From the NCBI RefSeq assembly GCF_012276755.1, contig NZ_JAAXKX010000002.1, positions 124,001-188,000 of the forward strand: a stretch of 64,000 nucleotides of DNA. Reading direction: 5' to 3'. The stretch is from Marichromatium bheemlicum (GTDB lineage: Bacteria; Pseudomonadota; Gammaproteobacteria; Chromatiales; Chromatiaceae). The notes beneath the pieces were generated by a model. It was not told the DNA's origin. It searched no databases and was given only the letters and a program-made list of their open reading frames with translations. Shown in pieces: positions 26,995 to 38,442 of this stretch. The position numbers were made by a program, and so were the translations under genes. Numbering within the stretch: position 1 is the first letter of the stretch; every line of letters starts with the position of its first letter.

Positions 26995-27002
26995 GGCCAC
27001 CC

Positions 27003-27713
27003 CTAGTGCCGCGCCCGCTGGCGCAGTCGATCCTGGCGCGCGCGAATGGTCGCGCGCCAGGTCGCACGCCACAACCCCCGGACCCCGAGGGCGAAACACG
27101 CCATCCCGAACAGGGTCAGTGACTGCTCGGTCCAGTGCAACGAGGCCGGCTTGGGGTCGGTCATTGCGAGCGAGGGCAGCGCCAGCATCACCATCAGCTC
27201 GAGGGTGAACAACACCACCACGCCCCAGCGACGCAGCCGCAACGCTGCGTTCAGCAACAGTGCGCTTACCCCCAGCTTGGCCGACACCGCCAGCAGCAAC
27301 AGCGGCAACAGCCAGCCGCGCTCGATCCCGAGTAGCTCGACCCGCACCAGGGCGATGCCGGTGATCACCGCCACCGTCCCCAGGACCAGTCGCCAGGGCC
27401 GCCGCAAAGGGGCGCGCGCACTCGACCACAGCGCCACGGCCAATAACGTGAAGCCGGGGCCGAGCAGCGGGAAGAGGGCGTTGGCCAGCCAATCGAGATC
27501 GACCCCGAGGGCGACCACCAACAGCTTCCAGCTCGCCTTGGCGACACCCGCTGCGAAGACCAGTAACGCACCGAGCCGGGCCATGGCCTGCGCGGGCGCG
27601 GCGCGGTCACGCAGATAGCCGAGCAACCACCACAACCCCAGACCGGTGACGAGCACGGGCAACAGGTTGTAGAGCGCAAGGGCGAGAGAGAAATCGTACA
27701 TCCGAGGGCACAT
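27003..27713 (-). CDS. Multi-pass membrane protein of unknown function
   Basis: A 236-residue integral membrane protein with about seven hydrophobic segments (roughly 8-30, 43-65, 75-98, 108-126, 133-152, 162-182, 200-218) and a basic cytoplasmic C-terminus (RARQDRLRQRARH). I do not recognise a family. An ATG four codons in (27701, MYDFSLALALYN) is an alternative start. The downstream GNAT gene starts 9 bases past its stop region and is probably cotranscribed. Confidence 0.72.
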   Translation of the reverse strand: MCPRMYDFSLALALYNLLPVLVTGLGLWWLLGYLRDRAAPAQAMARLGALLVFAAGVAKASWKLLVVALGVDLDWLANALFPLLGPGFTLLAVALWSSARAPLRRPWRLVLGTVAVITGIALVRVELLGIERGWLLPLLLLAVSAKLGVSALLLNAALRLRRWGVVVLFTLELMVMLALPSLAMTDPKPASLHWTEQSLTLFGMACFALGVRGLWRATWRATIRARQDRLRQRARH

Positions 27714-27874
27714 CCATCGCTTGAGATCCCGGTTATTGCACCATGATCTGGTTCAGTTCGCACCGTCAAAGGTCGCGATCAACAGCAATGGGGCCAGGTT
27801 CGCAGGGTGCGCGGCACCATGACCAGCCCGGGGTTAGAATGTAGCGCCCAGCCCGCAAGCCGAGACCACCGACC

Positions 27875-29356
27875 TTGAACCCGCTTAGACGACTCGCCTC
27901 GCAGACCGCCATCTATGGTGTCAGCAGTGTCCTCGGACGCTTTCTCAACTATCTGCTGGTACCGCTGCTGACCTACAGCTTCGCGCCCCAGTCCTATGGG
28001 GTGGTCGCCGAATTCTACGCCTACATGGGCTTTCTCGCGGTGGTGCTCACCTTCGGCCTGGAGACGGGTTACTTTCGCTTCCGCAACAGCGAGACCTGGG
28101 CACCGGAGCGCGTCTACGGCACCGTGGTACAGACGCTACTCGTCGGCAACCTGCTGTTTCTACTCGCCATCTTCTTGGTCAGCGAGCCTCTGGCGGCGCT
28201 GTTGCGCCACCCCGAGCACCCCGAGTACATCTGGTGGTGCGCGGCCATCCTCGCCGCCGACGCGCTCGGCGCCGCGGCCTTCGCGCGACTGCGTGCCGAG
28301 GAGCGCGCGATGCACTTTGCCGTGATCAAGCTACTCGAGATCGGCGCCAACATCGGGCTGACGGTGTTCTTCGTCGGTCTCTGTCGCCCTGCCTTCGAGC
28401 AGGATCCGAACTCGTTCCTGGGGGCGCTGTGGGACCCGGCCATCGGCGTCGGCTATGTCTTCATCGCCAACCTCATCGCCAGCCTGATCAAGCTCGGGTT
28501 GCTCGCACCACAGCTACGCGACGGTCTCGGCGGCTTCCAGGGGGAGCTGTTCCGCAGCCTGATCCGCTACTCGGCGCCGATGGTGGTGATCGGCATGGCC
28601 GGCATCATCAACGAGATGCTCGATCGCGCCGCGCTCAAGTATCTGCTGCCCTACGACGACGCCACCAACCTCGCCCAGCTCGGCATCTACAGCGCCTGCT
28701 ACAAGCTCTCGATCCTGATGGCGCTGTTCATCCAGGCCTTCCGTTACGCCGGTGAGCCCTTTTTCTTCGCCTATGCCCGTGAGCACGACGCCCGCACGGT
28801 CTACGCCCTGGTGCTCAACTGGTTCGTGATCTGCTGTGTCTTCCTGTTCCTGGTGGTCTCGCTGTTCCTGGAGCTGTTCGGTTACTTCGTCGGCCCCGAG
28901 TATCGCGCGGGACTCGACGTGGTCCCGATCCTGCTGATCGCCGGCATGCTGCTCGGGATCTATGTCAATCTATCGATTTGGTACAAGCTCACCGACCGCA
29001 CCCTGCTCGGCGCCGGGGTCTCGCTGATCGGTGCCGCGATCACGGTGGTATTGCTGTGGTGGTGGGTGCCGATCCACGGCTATGTCGGTGCGGCCTGGGC
29101 GCACCTGGTGTGCTACGCAAGCATGGTGGCGCTGTCCTATCTGCTCGGACGGCGCTACTACCCGGTGCCCTACGAGGTCGGGCGGGTGCTCGGCTATCTC
29201 GCCTTCGGCATCGGGCTCTATCTGCTCGGCGAATGGCTGACCGAGACGCGGGGCTGGTCGTCGGTGGCGGTGGGCGCAACCATCCTGGCGGGATTCATCG
29301 CGGTGGTGGCGGCGACCGATGGCCGCCGCCTGCTGCGCCGGACGGCGCGGACTTGA
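27875..29356 (+). CDS. Wzx-like oligosaccharide flippase
   Basis: Polysaccharide export protein of the MATE/MVF superfamily, 493 residues with about 12-14 membrane segments. It begins with the typical amphipathic start and first helix (LASQTAIYGVSSVLGRFLNYLLVPLLT). It should move lipid-linked sugar units across the inner membrane. The start appears to be a TTG at 27875, since no ATG lies before the first helix. No glycosyltransferase genes flank it, so its substrate is unknown. Confidence 0.85.
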   Translation: MNPLRRLASQTAIYGVSSVLGRFLNYLLVPLLTYSFAPQSYGVVAEFYAYMGFLAVVLTFGLETGYFRFRNSETWAPERVYGTVVQTLLVGNLLFLLAIFLVSEPLAALLRHPEHPEYIWWCAAILAADALGAAAFARLRAEERAMHFAVIKLLEIGANIGLTVFFVGLCRPAFEQDPNSFLGALWDPAIGVGYVFIANLIASLIKLGLLAPQLRDGLGGFQGELFRSLIRYSAPMVVIGMAGIINEMLDRAALKYLLPYDDATNLAQLGIYSACYKLSILMALFIQAFRYAGEPFFFAYAREHDARTVYALVLNWFVICCVFLFLVVSLFLELFGYFVGPEYRAGLDVVPILLIAGMLLGIYVNLSIWYKLTDRTLLGAGVSLIGAAITVVLLWWWVPIHGYVGAAWAHLVCYASMVALSYLLGRRYYPVPYEVGRVLGYLAFGIGLYLLGEWLTETRGWSSVAVGATILAGFIAVVAATDGRRLLRRTART

Positions 29357-29387
29357 GGGCCCGGCAACCCGTCCGGCTGGGGCGGGA

Positions 29388-30020
29388 TCAGAACTCCTCT
29401 TCGCCGCCGAAGTCGTCGAAGAAGGCGCCCTCGTCCTCGGGCATCGCCTCCATCGGGTCCTGCATCATCTCCGGCTCCATCGGCATCTCCGGCTCGGCGG
29501 GGATGTCGGCGGCCTCGGCGTCGTCGGCGAACATGCCGGCGATGGCGTTACCAAGCAGCACGCCACCGGCCACGCCCATCGCGGTCTGCGCCGCACCGGC
29601 GAGGAAACCACCGCCGCCACCAGCCTGCCCCTGCTGGAAGGGCGCCGCGCCCTGGCCCTGCGGCTGCGCGCCACGCCCGGCACCCCAGCCACCGCCACTC
29701 GACTGACGCGGCTGGCGGGCGGGCGCCTGCTGTTGTTGCTGGGCGCCGCCGCCGAACAGACCGCCGAGGAAACCACCGCTACTCTGCTGCGGGCGCTCGG
29801 CAAGCTGCTTCTCGAGTTCCTCGACACGCCCCTGCAGATTCTTGAGTGCGTGTTCCTGCACCAACACCGCCTGGGCCATCAGGTAGGGCGCCGCCGGCTG
29901 GCGGGCGATCATGTCGTGGATCAGCTTCTCGGCCTCGGGATCACGCTGACCGGACTGGGTCTCGGCCTGCTGCAGGCGCTGAAACAGCCCCTCGATCGCG
30001 GATTGGTCCTGTGCATTCAT
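29388..30020 (-). CDS. DUF2076 family protein
   Basis: A 210-residue protein of the DUF2076 type. The N-terminal helical part (SAIEGLFQRLQQAETQSGQR, HDMIARQPAAPYLMAQAVLV) and a coiled coil (~55-75) precede a Gly/Gln-rich linker (~80-150). A small-residue hydrophobic helix (AAQTAMGVAGGVLLGNAIAG) and an acidic Met/Pro tail ending GGEEEF follow. The start is the ATG at 30020, with AGAGG upstream. Function is unknown. It is divergent from nhaR. Confidence 0.82.
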   Translation of the reverse strand: MNAQDQSAIEGLFQRLQQAETQSGQRDPEAEKLIHDMIARQPAAPYLMAQAVLVQEHALKNLQGRVEELEKQLAERPQQSSGGFLGGLFGGGAQQQQQAPARQPRQSSGGGWGAGRGAQPQGQGAAPFQQGQAGGGGGFLAGAAQTAMGVAGGVLLGNAIAGMFADDAEAADIPAEPEMPMEPEMMQDPMEAMPEDEGAFFDDFGGEEEF

Positions 30021-30175
30021 CTTGCGGATTACCTCTTGATGTTCTTGTGGTGGTCGCACACCGTCGATTGACGGGGCCCTCCACTGCCAGTGACAACAGA
30101 GTGTAAGACAAGGTTTCGATCAATATAATTCGAATCTTTTCCAGATCAGATATCGAAAAAAACGAACAGAAGGCG

Positions 30176-31093
30176 ATGCGCGGGAGCAATTACAAGCATC
30201 TTTACTACTTCTGGATGGTCGCCAAGGAGGGAGGCGTGGTCCGCGCCGCCGAGGCACTGCACCTCACCCCGCAGACCATCAGCGGCCAGCTGCGGGTGCT
30301 CGAGGAGCAGCTCGGCACCCGGCTGTTCGATCGTCGCGGCCGGGGTCTGACCCTGACCGAGACCGGTCGTCTGGCCTTCAACTTCGCCGACGAGATCTTC
30401 CGCCTCGGCGCAGAGATGGAGGAGGCGCTGCAAGGACGCACCAGTGGCCGACCGCTGCAGTTCACCGTTGGGGTAGTCGACGTGGTACCGAAGATGGTCG
30501 CCTACCGGCTGCTGGAGCCGGCGCTGCACCTAGCCGAACCGGTGCGCATCCACTGTCGCGAGGGCAAGCTCGAGGCGTTGCTCGCCGACATCGCGGTGCA
30601 CAAGCTCGACATGGTGCTCGCCGACACCCCACTGGCCGGGGCGCTCAACGTCCGCGCCTTCAACCACCCCCTCGGCGAGTGCGGCATCACCTTCTTCGCC
30701 GCCCCGGCGCTCGCCGAGCGCTACCGTGCTGGCTTCCCACAATCGCTGCACCAGGCACCGATGCTGATCCCGGCGCTCAACACCGCGCTACGCGGCGCGC
30801 TGATGCAGTGGCTCGACCAGCTCGACATCCGCCCACGGATCGTCGGCGAGTTCGAGGACCGGGCGCTGATGCAGGCCTTCGGCCAGGCCGGTGTCGGGGT
30901 CTTCGTCTCGCCCAGCGTGATCGCCGAGGAGACCCGACGCCAGCACGGGGTCGAGACGATCGGCGCAACCGAGGCGGTGCGCGAGCGCTACTACGCGATC
31001 TCCGCCGAGCGCCGCCTGCGCCATCCCGCCGTCGTCGCCGTCAGCCAGGCCGCGCGCCTGGAACTCTTCCAGGCGGAGACCGAGGGCGGCTGA
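30176..31093 (+). CDS. nhaR: LysR-family activator NhaR
   Basis: DNA-binding regulator that in E. coli responds to Na+ and activates nhaA. The 305 residues open with an unusual but NhaR-typical NYKHLYYFWMVAKEGG, then the LysR helix-turn-helix (RAAEALHLTPQTISGQLRVL) and FDRRGRGLTLTETG. The C-terminal co-inducer domain contains the VPKMVAYRLLEPAL and HKLDMVLADTP blocks. A perfect TATAAT lies about 47 bases upstream (30124-30129) but lacks a good -35. No nhaA is in the window. Confidence 0.9.
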   Translation: MRGSNYKHLYYFWMVAKEGGVVRAAEALHLTPQTISGQLRVLEEQLGTRLFDRRGRGLTLTETGRLAFNFADEIFRLGAEMEEALQGRTSGRPLQFTVGVVDVVPKMVAYRLLEPALHLAEPVRIHCREGKLEALLADIAVHKLDMVLADTPLAGALNVRAFNHPLGECGITFFAAPALAERYRAGFPQSLHQAPMLIPALNTALRGALMQWLDQLDIRPRIVGEFEDRALMQAFGQAGVGVFVSPSVIAEETRRQHGVETIGATEAVRERYYAISAERRLRHPAVVAVSQAARLELFQAETEGG

Positions 31094-31126
31094 GGCCAGC
31101 GGCCAAAAGGTTGAACCGCAAAGGTT

Positions 31127-31870
31127 GAACCGCAAAGCCACAAAGGACGCCAAGGGGGGGCGGGAGGAAGGCCTTCAGTCCCTAGCGGGCAAAGCACAGG
31201 GCGCCCACCGAAGGTGAGCGGCGAGGTTCGTCGGTAGGCGGCGTCGTCGATGTCGCCGCCTACCCGGCATACCACTGTTCTCTCCTTCGCGATCTTGGCG
31301 GCTTTAAAGGTTGAACCACAAAGTCGCAAAGGACGCTAAGGGGGGCGGGAGGAAGGCCTTCAGTCCCTAGCGGGCAAAGCACAGGGCGCCCACCGAAGGT
31401 GAGCGGCGAGGTTCGTCGGTAGGCGGCGACGTCGATGTCGCCGCCTACCCGGCATACCGCTGTTCTCTCCTTCGCGATCTTGGCGGCTTTAAAGGTTGAA
31501 CCACAAAGTCGCAAAGGACGCCAAGGGGGGGCGGGAGAAAGGCCTTCAGTCCCTAGCGGGCAAAGCACAGGGCGCCCACCGAAGGTGAGCGGCGAGGTTC
31601 GTCGGTAGGCGGCGATGTCGATGTCACCGCCAACCCGGCATACCGCTGTTCTCTCCTTCGCGATCTTGGCGGCTTTAAAGGTTGAACCACAAAGTCGCAA
31701 AGGACGCCAAGGGGGGGCGGGAGAAAGGCCTTCAGTCCCTAGCGGGCAAAGCACAGGGCGCCCACCGAAGGTGAGCGGCGAGGTTCGTCGGTAGGCGTCA
31801 ACGTCGATGTCGACGCCTACCCGGCATACCGCTGTTCTCTCCTTCGCGATCTTTGCGGCTTTGCGGTTCG
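31127..31870. repeat. Four tandem copies of a ~186-bp repeat with internal hairpin
   Basis: Units begin at about 31127, 31313, 31498 and 31684, spaced 185-186 bases and nearly identical. Each begins with GAACC(A/G)CAAAG-type sequence and closes with its approximate inverse (CTTCGCGATCTTGGCGGCTTT), so the unit is bounded by an imperfect inverted repeat. Inside each is a second palindrome, GTAGGCGGCGAC...GTCGCCGCCTAC. The copies differ mainly in this palindrome. The array fills the gap between nhaR and the FUN14-like gene. The unit length of about 62 codons keeps a minus-strand frame open, but I regard that frame as spurious. Confidence 0.9.
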
Positions 31871-31958
31871 ACGCTCTCCTGCGATGGCGACTGGCGACTG
31901 AGCAGCGTTCCCCGGATAATGCCCCGGTTTCCGCTGACCGTATTGACCGAGACCCCGC

Positions 31959-32387
31959 ATGTCCGACCCGATCCGTTCGTCCCGCACTGGTCACCTGCGC
32001 GCGCTGCCCTTGCTGCCACTGCTCTGGGGGGCAGGAGGCGCCCAAGCGCAGTCCCCCGCAACGCTCAGCGCCGATGCCGGCGAGCTATTTGACCAAGGTT
32101 TCTTCCTCACCTTGGGCTTCTCCTTCATGGTCGGGCTGGCGCTCGGCTTCGCGCTCAAGTTCGCCTTCAAGGTGGCGCTGGTGGTGGGCGGGTTGATCTT
32201 GATCGCCCTGGTCGGGCTGCAATCGATCGGCGTGGTGGAGATCAACTGGGCCGGGCTCGAGGGGCACTACGATACCTGGAGCGCTTGGACCAGCGCACAC
32301 GCCCAGGCACTCTTCGACCTGATCGCGGCCAATCTCTCCGGGACTGCGGCCTTCCTCGCTGGGCTCGCCGCCGGACTCAAGCTTTGA
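31959..32387 (+). CDS. FUN14-like small membrane protein
   Basis: A 142-residue membrane protein. After a hydrophobic N-terminal signal or anchor (about 14-30), a Gly-rich membrane segment (GFSFMVGLALGFALKFAFKV) and a second one (ALVVGGLILIALVGLQSIG) are followed by INWAGLEGHYDTWSAW and a C-terminal hydrophobic stretch. The spacing of glycines and the K between helices resembles the FUN14 family. Role in bacteria is not known. It begins 90 bases after the tandem repeats. Confidence 0.65.
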   Translation: MSDPIRSSRTGHLRALPLLPLLWGAGGAQAQSPATLSADAGELFDQGFFLTLGFSFMVGLALGFALKFAFKVALVVGGLILIALVGLQSIGVVEINWAGLEGHYDTWSAWTSAHAQALFDLIAANLSGTAAFLAGLAAGLKL

Positions 32388-32420
32388 GCACAGTCGCACC
32401 GATGTCATGGTTCATGGGTC

Positions 32421-33469
32421 TTACGCCGGACGCTCGAACAGATAGTGCCCGACGTACCACTCTTGGCCGTGGCGGAAGGCGAACAACTCGGCGCAGGCCA
32501 TGAAGAACAGCCGCCAACGTTGCCACCACAACGCCGCCCCTACCCCATAGGTCTGCTCGAATACCGGCCATAGCCGCTCGCGGGCACCGTCCATGCGCGC
32601 CAGCCAGGCCTCGAGGGTATGCGCATAATGCAGACCGTTCCAGCGCCAGCGATCGATCAGGTGCAGCCGCTCCTGGAAGTACAGCGGCAGATCGTCGCTC
32701 GGCATCAGCCCGCCGGCGAAGAAGTACCGACTCATCCAGTCGTCGACCCCCTCCTCCTCGAATAGGTAGGGGTGGTCACGGTGACAGAAGACATGCATCA
32801 GCATCCATCCACCGGGGATCAACCAGTCGTGGATACGACCGAGCAGCCGGCGATGATTGCGCATGTGCTCGAACATCTCCAGCGAGACCACGCGGTCATA
32901 GCGCCCGGAGGGCTGGAAGTCGTTGATGTCAGCGGTGATCACCTCGAAGCGCTGGTGATCGAGCCCCCGCCGCTCGCGCTCGGCCTCGATGAAGCGGCGC
33001 TGGGCGTGTGAATTGGAGACAGCGGTGATATGACAGCCCGGCAGATGCTCGGCCAGATAGAGGCTGAAGGCCCCCAGCCACAACCGAGCTCGAGCACGCG
33101 CTGCCCCTCGACGATCCCGGCTCGCTCCAAGGTCACGGCCAGTGAGGCGTCCTCGGCCCGTTCGAGCCGGTCGATCCCTTCGGGCCAGTAGCAACAGCTG
33201 TACTTGCGCCGCGGCCCGAGCACGGTCGCGAAGAAGTTCACCGGCAGCTCGTAGTGCTGTTCGTTGGCGCGCTGGGGCACCTCGGCGATGGCTGCGGCAT
33301 CCATCTGCGCGATCAGCGCACGCTGCTGTGCCAGCGCCGTCTCGCAATCGTCCTGCGGCAGGCTCGCCAGGCGCCGACGTAACAGCGCACGGATGCCGCT
33401 GCGCGTCAATCCATCCGGGACCCAGCCCTGTTCGACCCACCGAATCGCCGTCGCTGTCGCATTGAACAT
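32421..33469 (-). pseudogene. Cyclopropane-synthase-family methyltransferase, frameshifted
   Basis: SAM-dependent methyltransferase of the CFA synthase / coclaurine N-methyltransferase type. The N-terminal part (from MFNATATAIRW, with YELPVNFFATVLG and the SAM motif VLELGCGWG) lies in one frame. The rest (FSLYLAEHLPGCHITAVSNS through YVGHYLFERPA) lies in another. The break is at a run of five C (33071-33075); one more C would restore GCGWGAFSLYLAEH and an intact ~350-residue protein. This may be a real mutation or a base missed in the assembly. All other motifs look intact. Confidence 0.82.
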
Positions 33470-33550
33470 CTGCCCCCCCGACACGGGTCACGCTATGGCC
33501 ATACCTTCAGGTATCGACGCCGCGGAGCAGACACAAGACGCCGCCGACAA

Positions 33551-34125
33551 TCAGCCGCGCAACACTCGCCCGGTCAGCGCATCACGGATGGTCGAGGGGC
33601 GCTCGGCGCCGACACAGGCGCCGTAGAGGATATGGTCTGGCCCATCATCGGCAAGCGCCAGGCGCAGCACGCGGGCATCGCGTGCCGGGGGGTGATCGGC
33701 GCGGTTAGCGCTGGTCGAGACGATGGCACCACCATAGGCGCGACACAGCGCTGCAGCCAGTGGATGCGCGGTGACCCGGACGGCCAGGGTGGAGAAGCGA
33801 CCAGTGAGCCAGTCAGGGGTGTCCGGACGCGCCGGCAGCAGCCACGTGTTGGGACCGGGCCAGCTCGCCCGGACCTCGCGCATGCGCGCGACATCGAGCG
33901 GCTCGACATAGGACTCGAGCTGGGCGAAGTCGGCGGCGATCAGGATCAACCCCTTGGCCGGATCACGCTGCTTGATTTCGAGGATCCGCGCCACGGCCGC
34001 ACCATCGCGCGGCTCACAACCGAGCCCGTAGACGGCCTCGGTGGGATAGGCCACTACCGCTCCGGCACGCAGCCAGGCGGCGGCGAGTCGGACGCGATGA
34101 CGCTGGGCCGGTGGCAACTCGGTGG

Positions 34126-34129
<4 letters not shown>
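33551..34129 (-). CDS. tsaC: Threonylcarbamoyl-AMP synthase
   Basis: Makes threonylcarbamoyl-AMP from threonine, bicarbonate and ATP, the first step of t6A37 tRNA modification (YrdC/Sua5 family). The 192-residue protein shows AYPTEAVYGLGCEP, EIKQRDPAKGLILIA and the WPGPNTWLLPA block, then STSANRADHPP. The GTG start at 34129 overlaps the topA stop by 4 bases. It is the last gene of the lysM-dprA-smg-topA-tsaC run, a common gammaproteobacterial order. Confidence 0.94.
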
Positions 34130-36429
<2,300 letters not shown>

Positions 36430-36713
36430 CTGTGGTCTTGGTCGGCCATTGTGGGTGTGACGGAGGCCCCAGCCGGGGATACCGGCCATCGGGGTCGAAG
36501 CGGTGGCCGCCCCTGACCCGATGGCCAGGGTGCGGCGGCGTGGCCGATGCGCAACGGTTGGCTGCCGCACCGGGACGGGCACGCGGAGAGTGCCGACGCC
36601 GGGGTCAGACCAGCGTGGGACGCTGGCAGTTTAGCGGTGCGCTCAGAGTCCCCACAAGGGGGACAGAGCACAGCCGCTGCCCGATGTCGGGCCGCGACCC
36701 GGTACAACGCCCG

Positions 36714-37190
36714 TCAGTGAAGATAGACCTGTCCCTCTTCATAGACCATCTCCTCCATCTGGGTGAAGGCATCCTCGCGACCGGGGCGGTTCATCAGCAC
36801 CAGCAGCACCACCCACTTGACCTCATCGGCCGTCACCAGCAACGCATCGAGTGCCACCAACCGGTCGATCACCAGCTCGCGACTGAGAGGGTCGAGGATC
36901 CCGTTCTGCTCCAGCGACAACAGCAAGCCACGCGCCTCGACGTCGAGCTTGACACACTCCTGCTCGGCGTAGATGCGAATCGCGCCGACCATGTGGTCTT
37001 GATACTGCGGGGCCTCGACCTCGGCGGCCAGCTCGTCGAGCCAACGCAGCGCCTTCTCGATCTCATCGCCGGTGAAACCGGCCTCGGAGAGTTCATCCTC
37101 GAGCGCGCGCTGGTCGACGGGGGGCTGTGCCTCACCGTCCATATAGTTCTCGTAGAGATAGATCAGAACATCGACCATGTTTTCGTACAT
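36714..37190 (-). CDS. smg: Smg protein (DUF494)
   Basis: A 158-residue acidic cytoplasmic protein of the Smg family, starting MYENMVDVLIYLYENYMD and containing LEDELSEAGFTGDEIEKALRWLDEL. Its biochemical role is unknown. It sits between dprA and topA, its usual position in gammaproteobacteria. Confidence 0.92.
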   Translation of the reverse strand: MYENMVDVLIYLYENYMDGEAQPPVDQRALEDELSEAGFTGDEIEKALRWLDELAAEVEAPQYQDHMVGAIRIYAEQECVKLDVEARGLLLSLEQNGILDPLSRELVIDRLVALDALLVTADEVKWVVLLVLMNRPGREDAFTQMEEMVYEEGQVYLH

Positions 37191-37285
37191 CAGCCAACCT
37201 CGTGGGCGGCGCCAGCCAGGAGCTGGCGGAAAGCGGCGCCGGCATTGCGCCTCGGGGGATCGTCACTGGCCTCGCGACGTGCCGC

Positions 37286-38431
37286 TCACCCGGACGCCGG
37301 CGCATCATCGCGGTCGGTGGCGTCGCGACGACAATAGCGACCCCCCGGCAGCGATGATACATGAGCGTCAAGCTCCAGGACCAACAAGGTAGAGAGGATG
37401 CATTGGGCCGACAACCCAGTGCGCTCGCTGAGTTCATCGGGCGCGACCGGATCCCGCCCCATCGCCGCCAGCACCTGCACGGCGGTGTCATCGAGCCCGG
37501 CCAGCGGTGCCGATCCGACCGACGGCGACCCACCGTCGGCGAGGGGCGCGATCAAGGCACGCAACTGCGGCGCCAGCTCGACGAGCACCTCCTGCGCCTC
37601 CTCGACCAGCCGTGCGCCATCGCGAATCAGCGCGTGACAGCCACGTGCCAGCGGGTTGCGCACCGAGCCCGGCACCGCGAACACCTCGCGCCCCTGCTCG
37701 AGGGCGAGCCGGGCGGTGATCAGCGAACCGCTCTTGAGCGCCGCCTCGGTGACCAGCACCCCCAGTGACAGGCCACTGATCAAGCGGTTGCGTCTGGGGA
37801 AGTTGTGCGCCAAGGGCTCGACCCCGGGCGGGAACTCGCTGACCAGCGCACCGTTGTCGGCGATGCGGTGGGCAAGATCGCGATGCGCAGCCGGATAGAC
37901 CCGATCCGGGCCGGTGCCGAGCACCGCGATGGTACGACCGCGCTCGAGTGCACCACGATGCGCCGCGGCATCGACACCGGCGGCCAGCCCACTGGTCACC
38001 ACCAGCCCGTAACCGGCCAGCTCACGAGCAAAGGCCTGGGTGAGTTCGGTGCCGCCGGGGGTCGGATTGCGGCTCCCGACGATGGCCAGCTGGGCCTCGG
38101 CGAGCAACGTCGGGTCGCCGCGGACATAGAGCAGCGGCGGCGCATCATCGAGCTGGGAGAGACGCTCGGGATAACGCGGATCGTCACGAGTGAGCACCCA
38201 GGCGCGTGGCTGCTCGGCCCAGCGCAACACCCGCTCGATCGGCTCTCGTGCCGGGTTGGCCAAGGCCGCGATCGTCTCCGGACGCAACCCGGCGGCACTG
38301 AGCTGACGCGCCGGTTGGGCCAGCACCGCCTGCGGATCGCCATAGCGCGCGACCAGGGCGGCGGCGGTGCGCGGCCCGATCCCTGGGGCATTGAGTAGGG
38401 CCAGCCAGGCCTCAAGCGCGGGCGGTGTCAC
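37286..38431 (-). CDS. dprA: DNA-processing protein DprA
   Basis: Loads RecA on incoming single-stranded DNA during transformation and binds ssDNA. The 381-residue protein has an N-terminal helix-hairpin-helix/SAM-like part (ALLNAPGIGPRTAAALVARYG) and the Rossmann-like core: LAIVGSRNPTPGG, SGLAAGVDAAAHRGAL, AVLGTGPDRVYPAAHRDLA, then SLITARLALEQGREVFAVPGS. A C-terminal winged-helix domain follows. It begins 11 bases after the LysM gene. Core motifs are intact. Confidence 0.95.
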   Translation of the reverse strand: MTPPALEAWLALLNAPGIGPRTAAALVARYGDPQAVLAQPARQLSAAGLRPETIAALANPAREPIERVLRWAEQPRAWVLTRDDPRYPERLSQLDDAPPLLYVRGDPTLLAEAQLAIVGSRNPTPGGTELTQAFARELAGYGLVVTSGLAAGVDAAAHRGALERGRTIAVLGTGPDRVYPAAHRDLAHRIADNGALVSEFPPGVEPLAHNFPRRNRLISGLSLGVLVTEAALKSGSLITARLALEQGREVFAVPGSVRNPLARGCHALIRDGARLVEEAQEVLVELAPQLRALIAPLADGGSPSVGSAPLAGLDDTAVQVLAAMGRDPVAPDELSERTGLSAQCILSTLLVLELDAHVSSLPGGRYCRRDATDRDDAPASG

Positions 38432-38442
38432 CGCAGCGACGC

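Noticed and set aside
31127-31870. CRISPR array
   Set aside because: The repeats are ~186 bp and contiguous with no unique spacers, and no cas genes are present.
31260-32045. Minus-strand open frame encoding a repeated ~62-residue unit
   Set aside because: It exists only because the tandem DNA repeat length is a multiple of three. It has no ribosome site or family, and variation is concentrated in the palindrome rather than at third codon positions.
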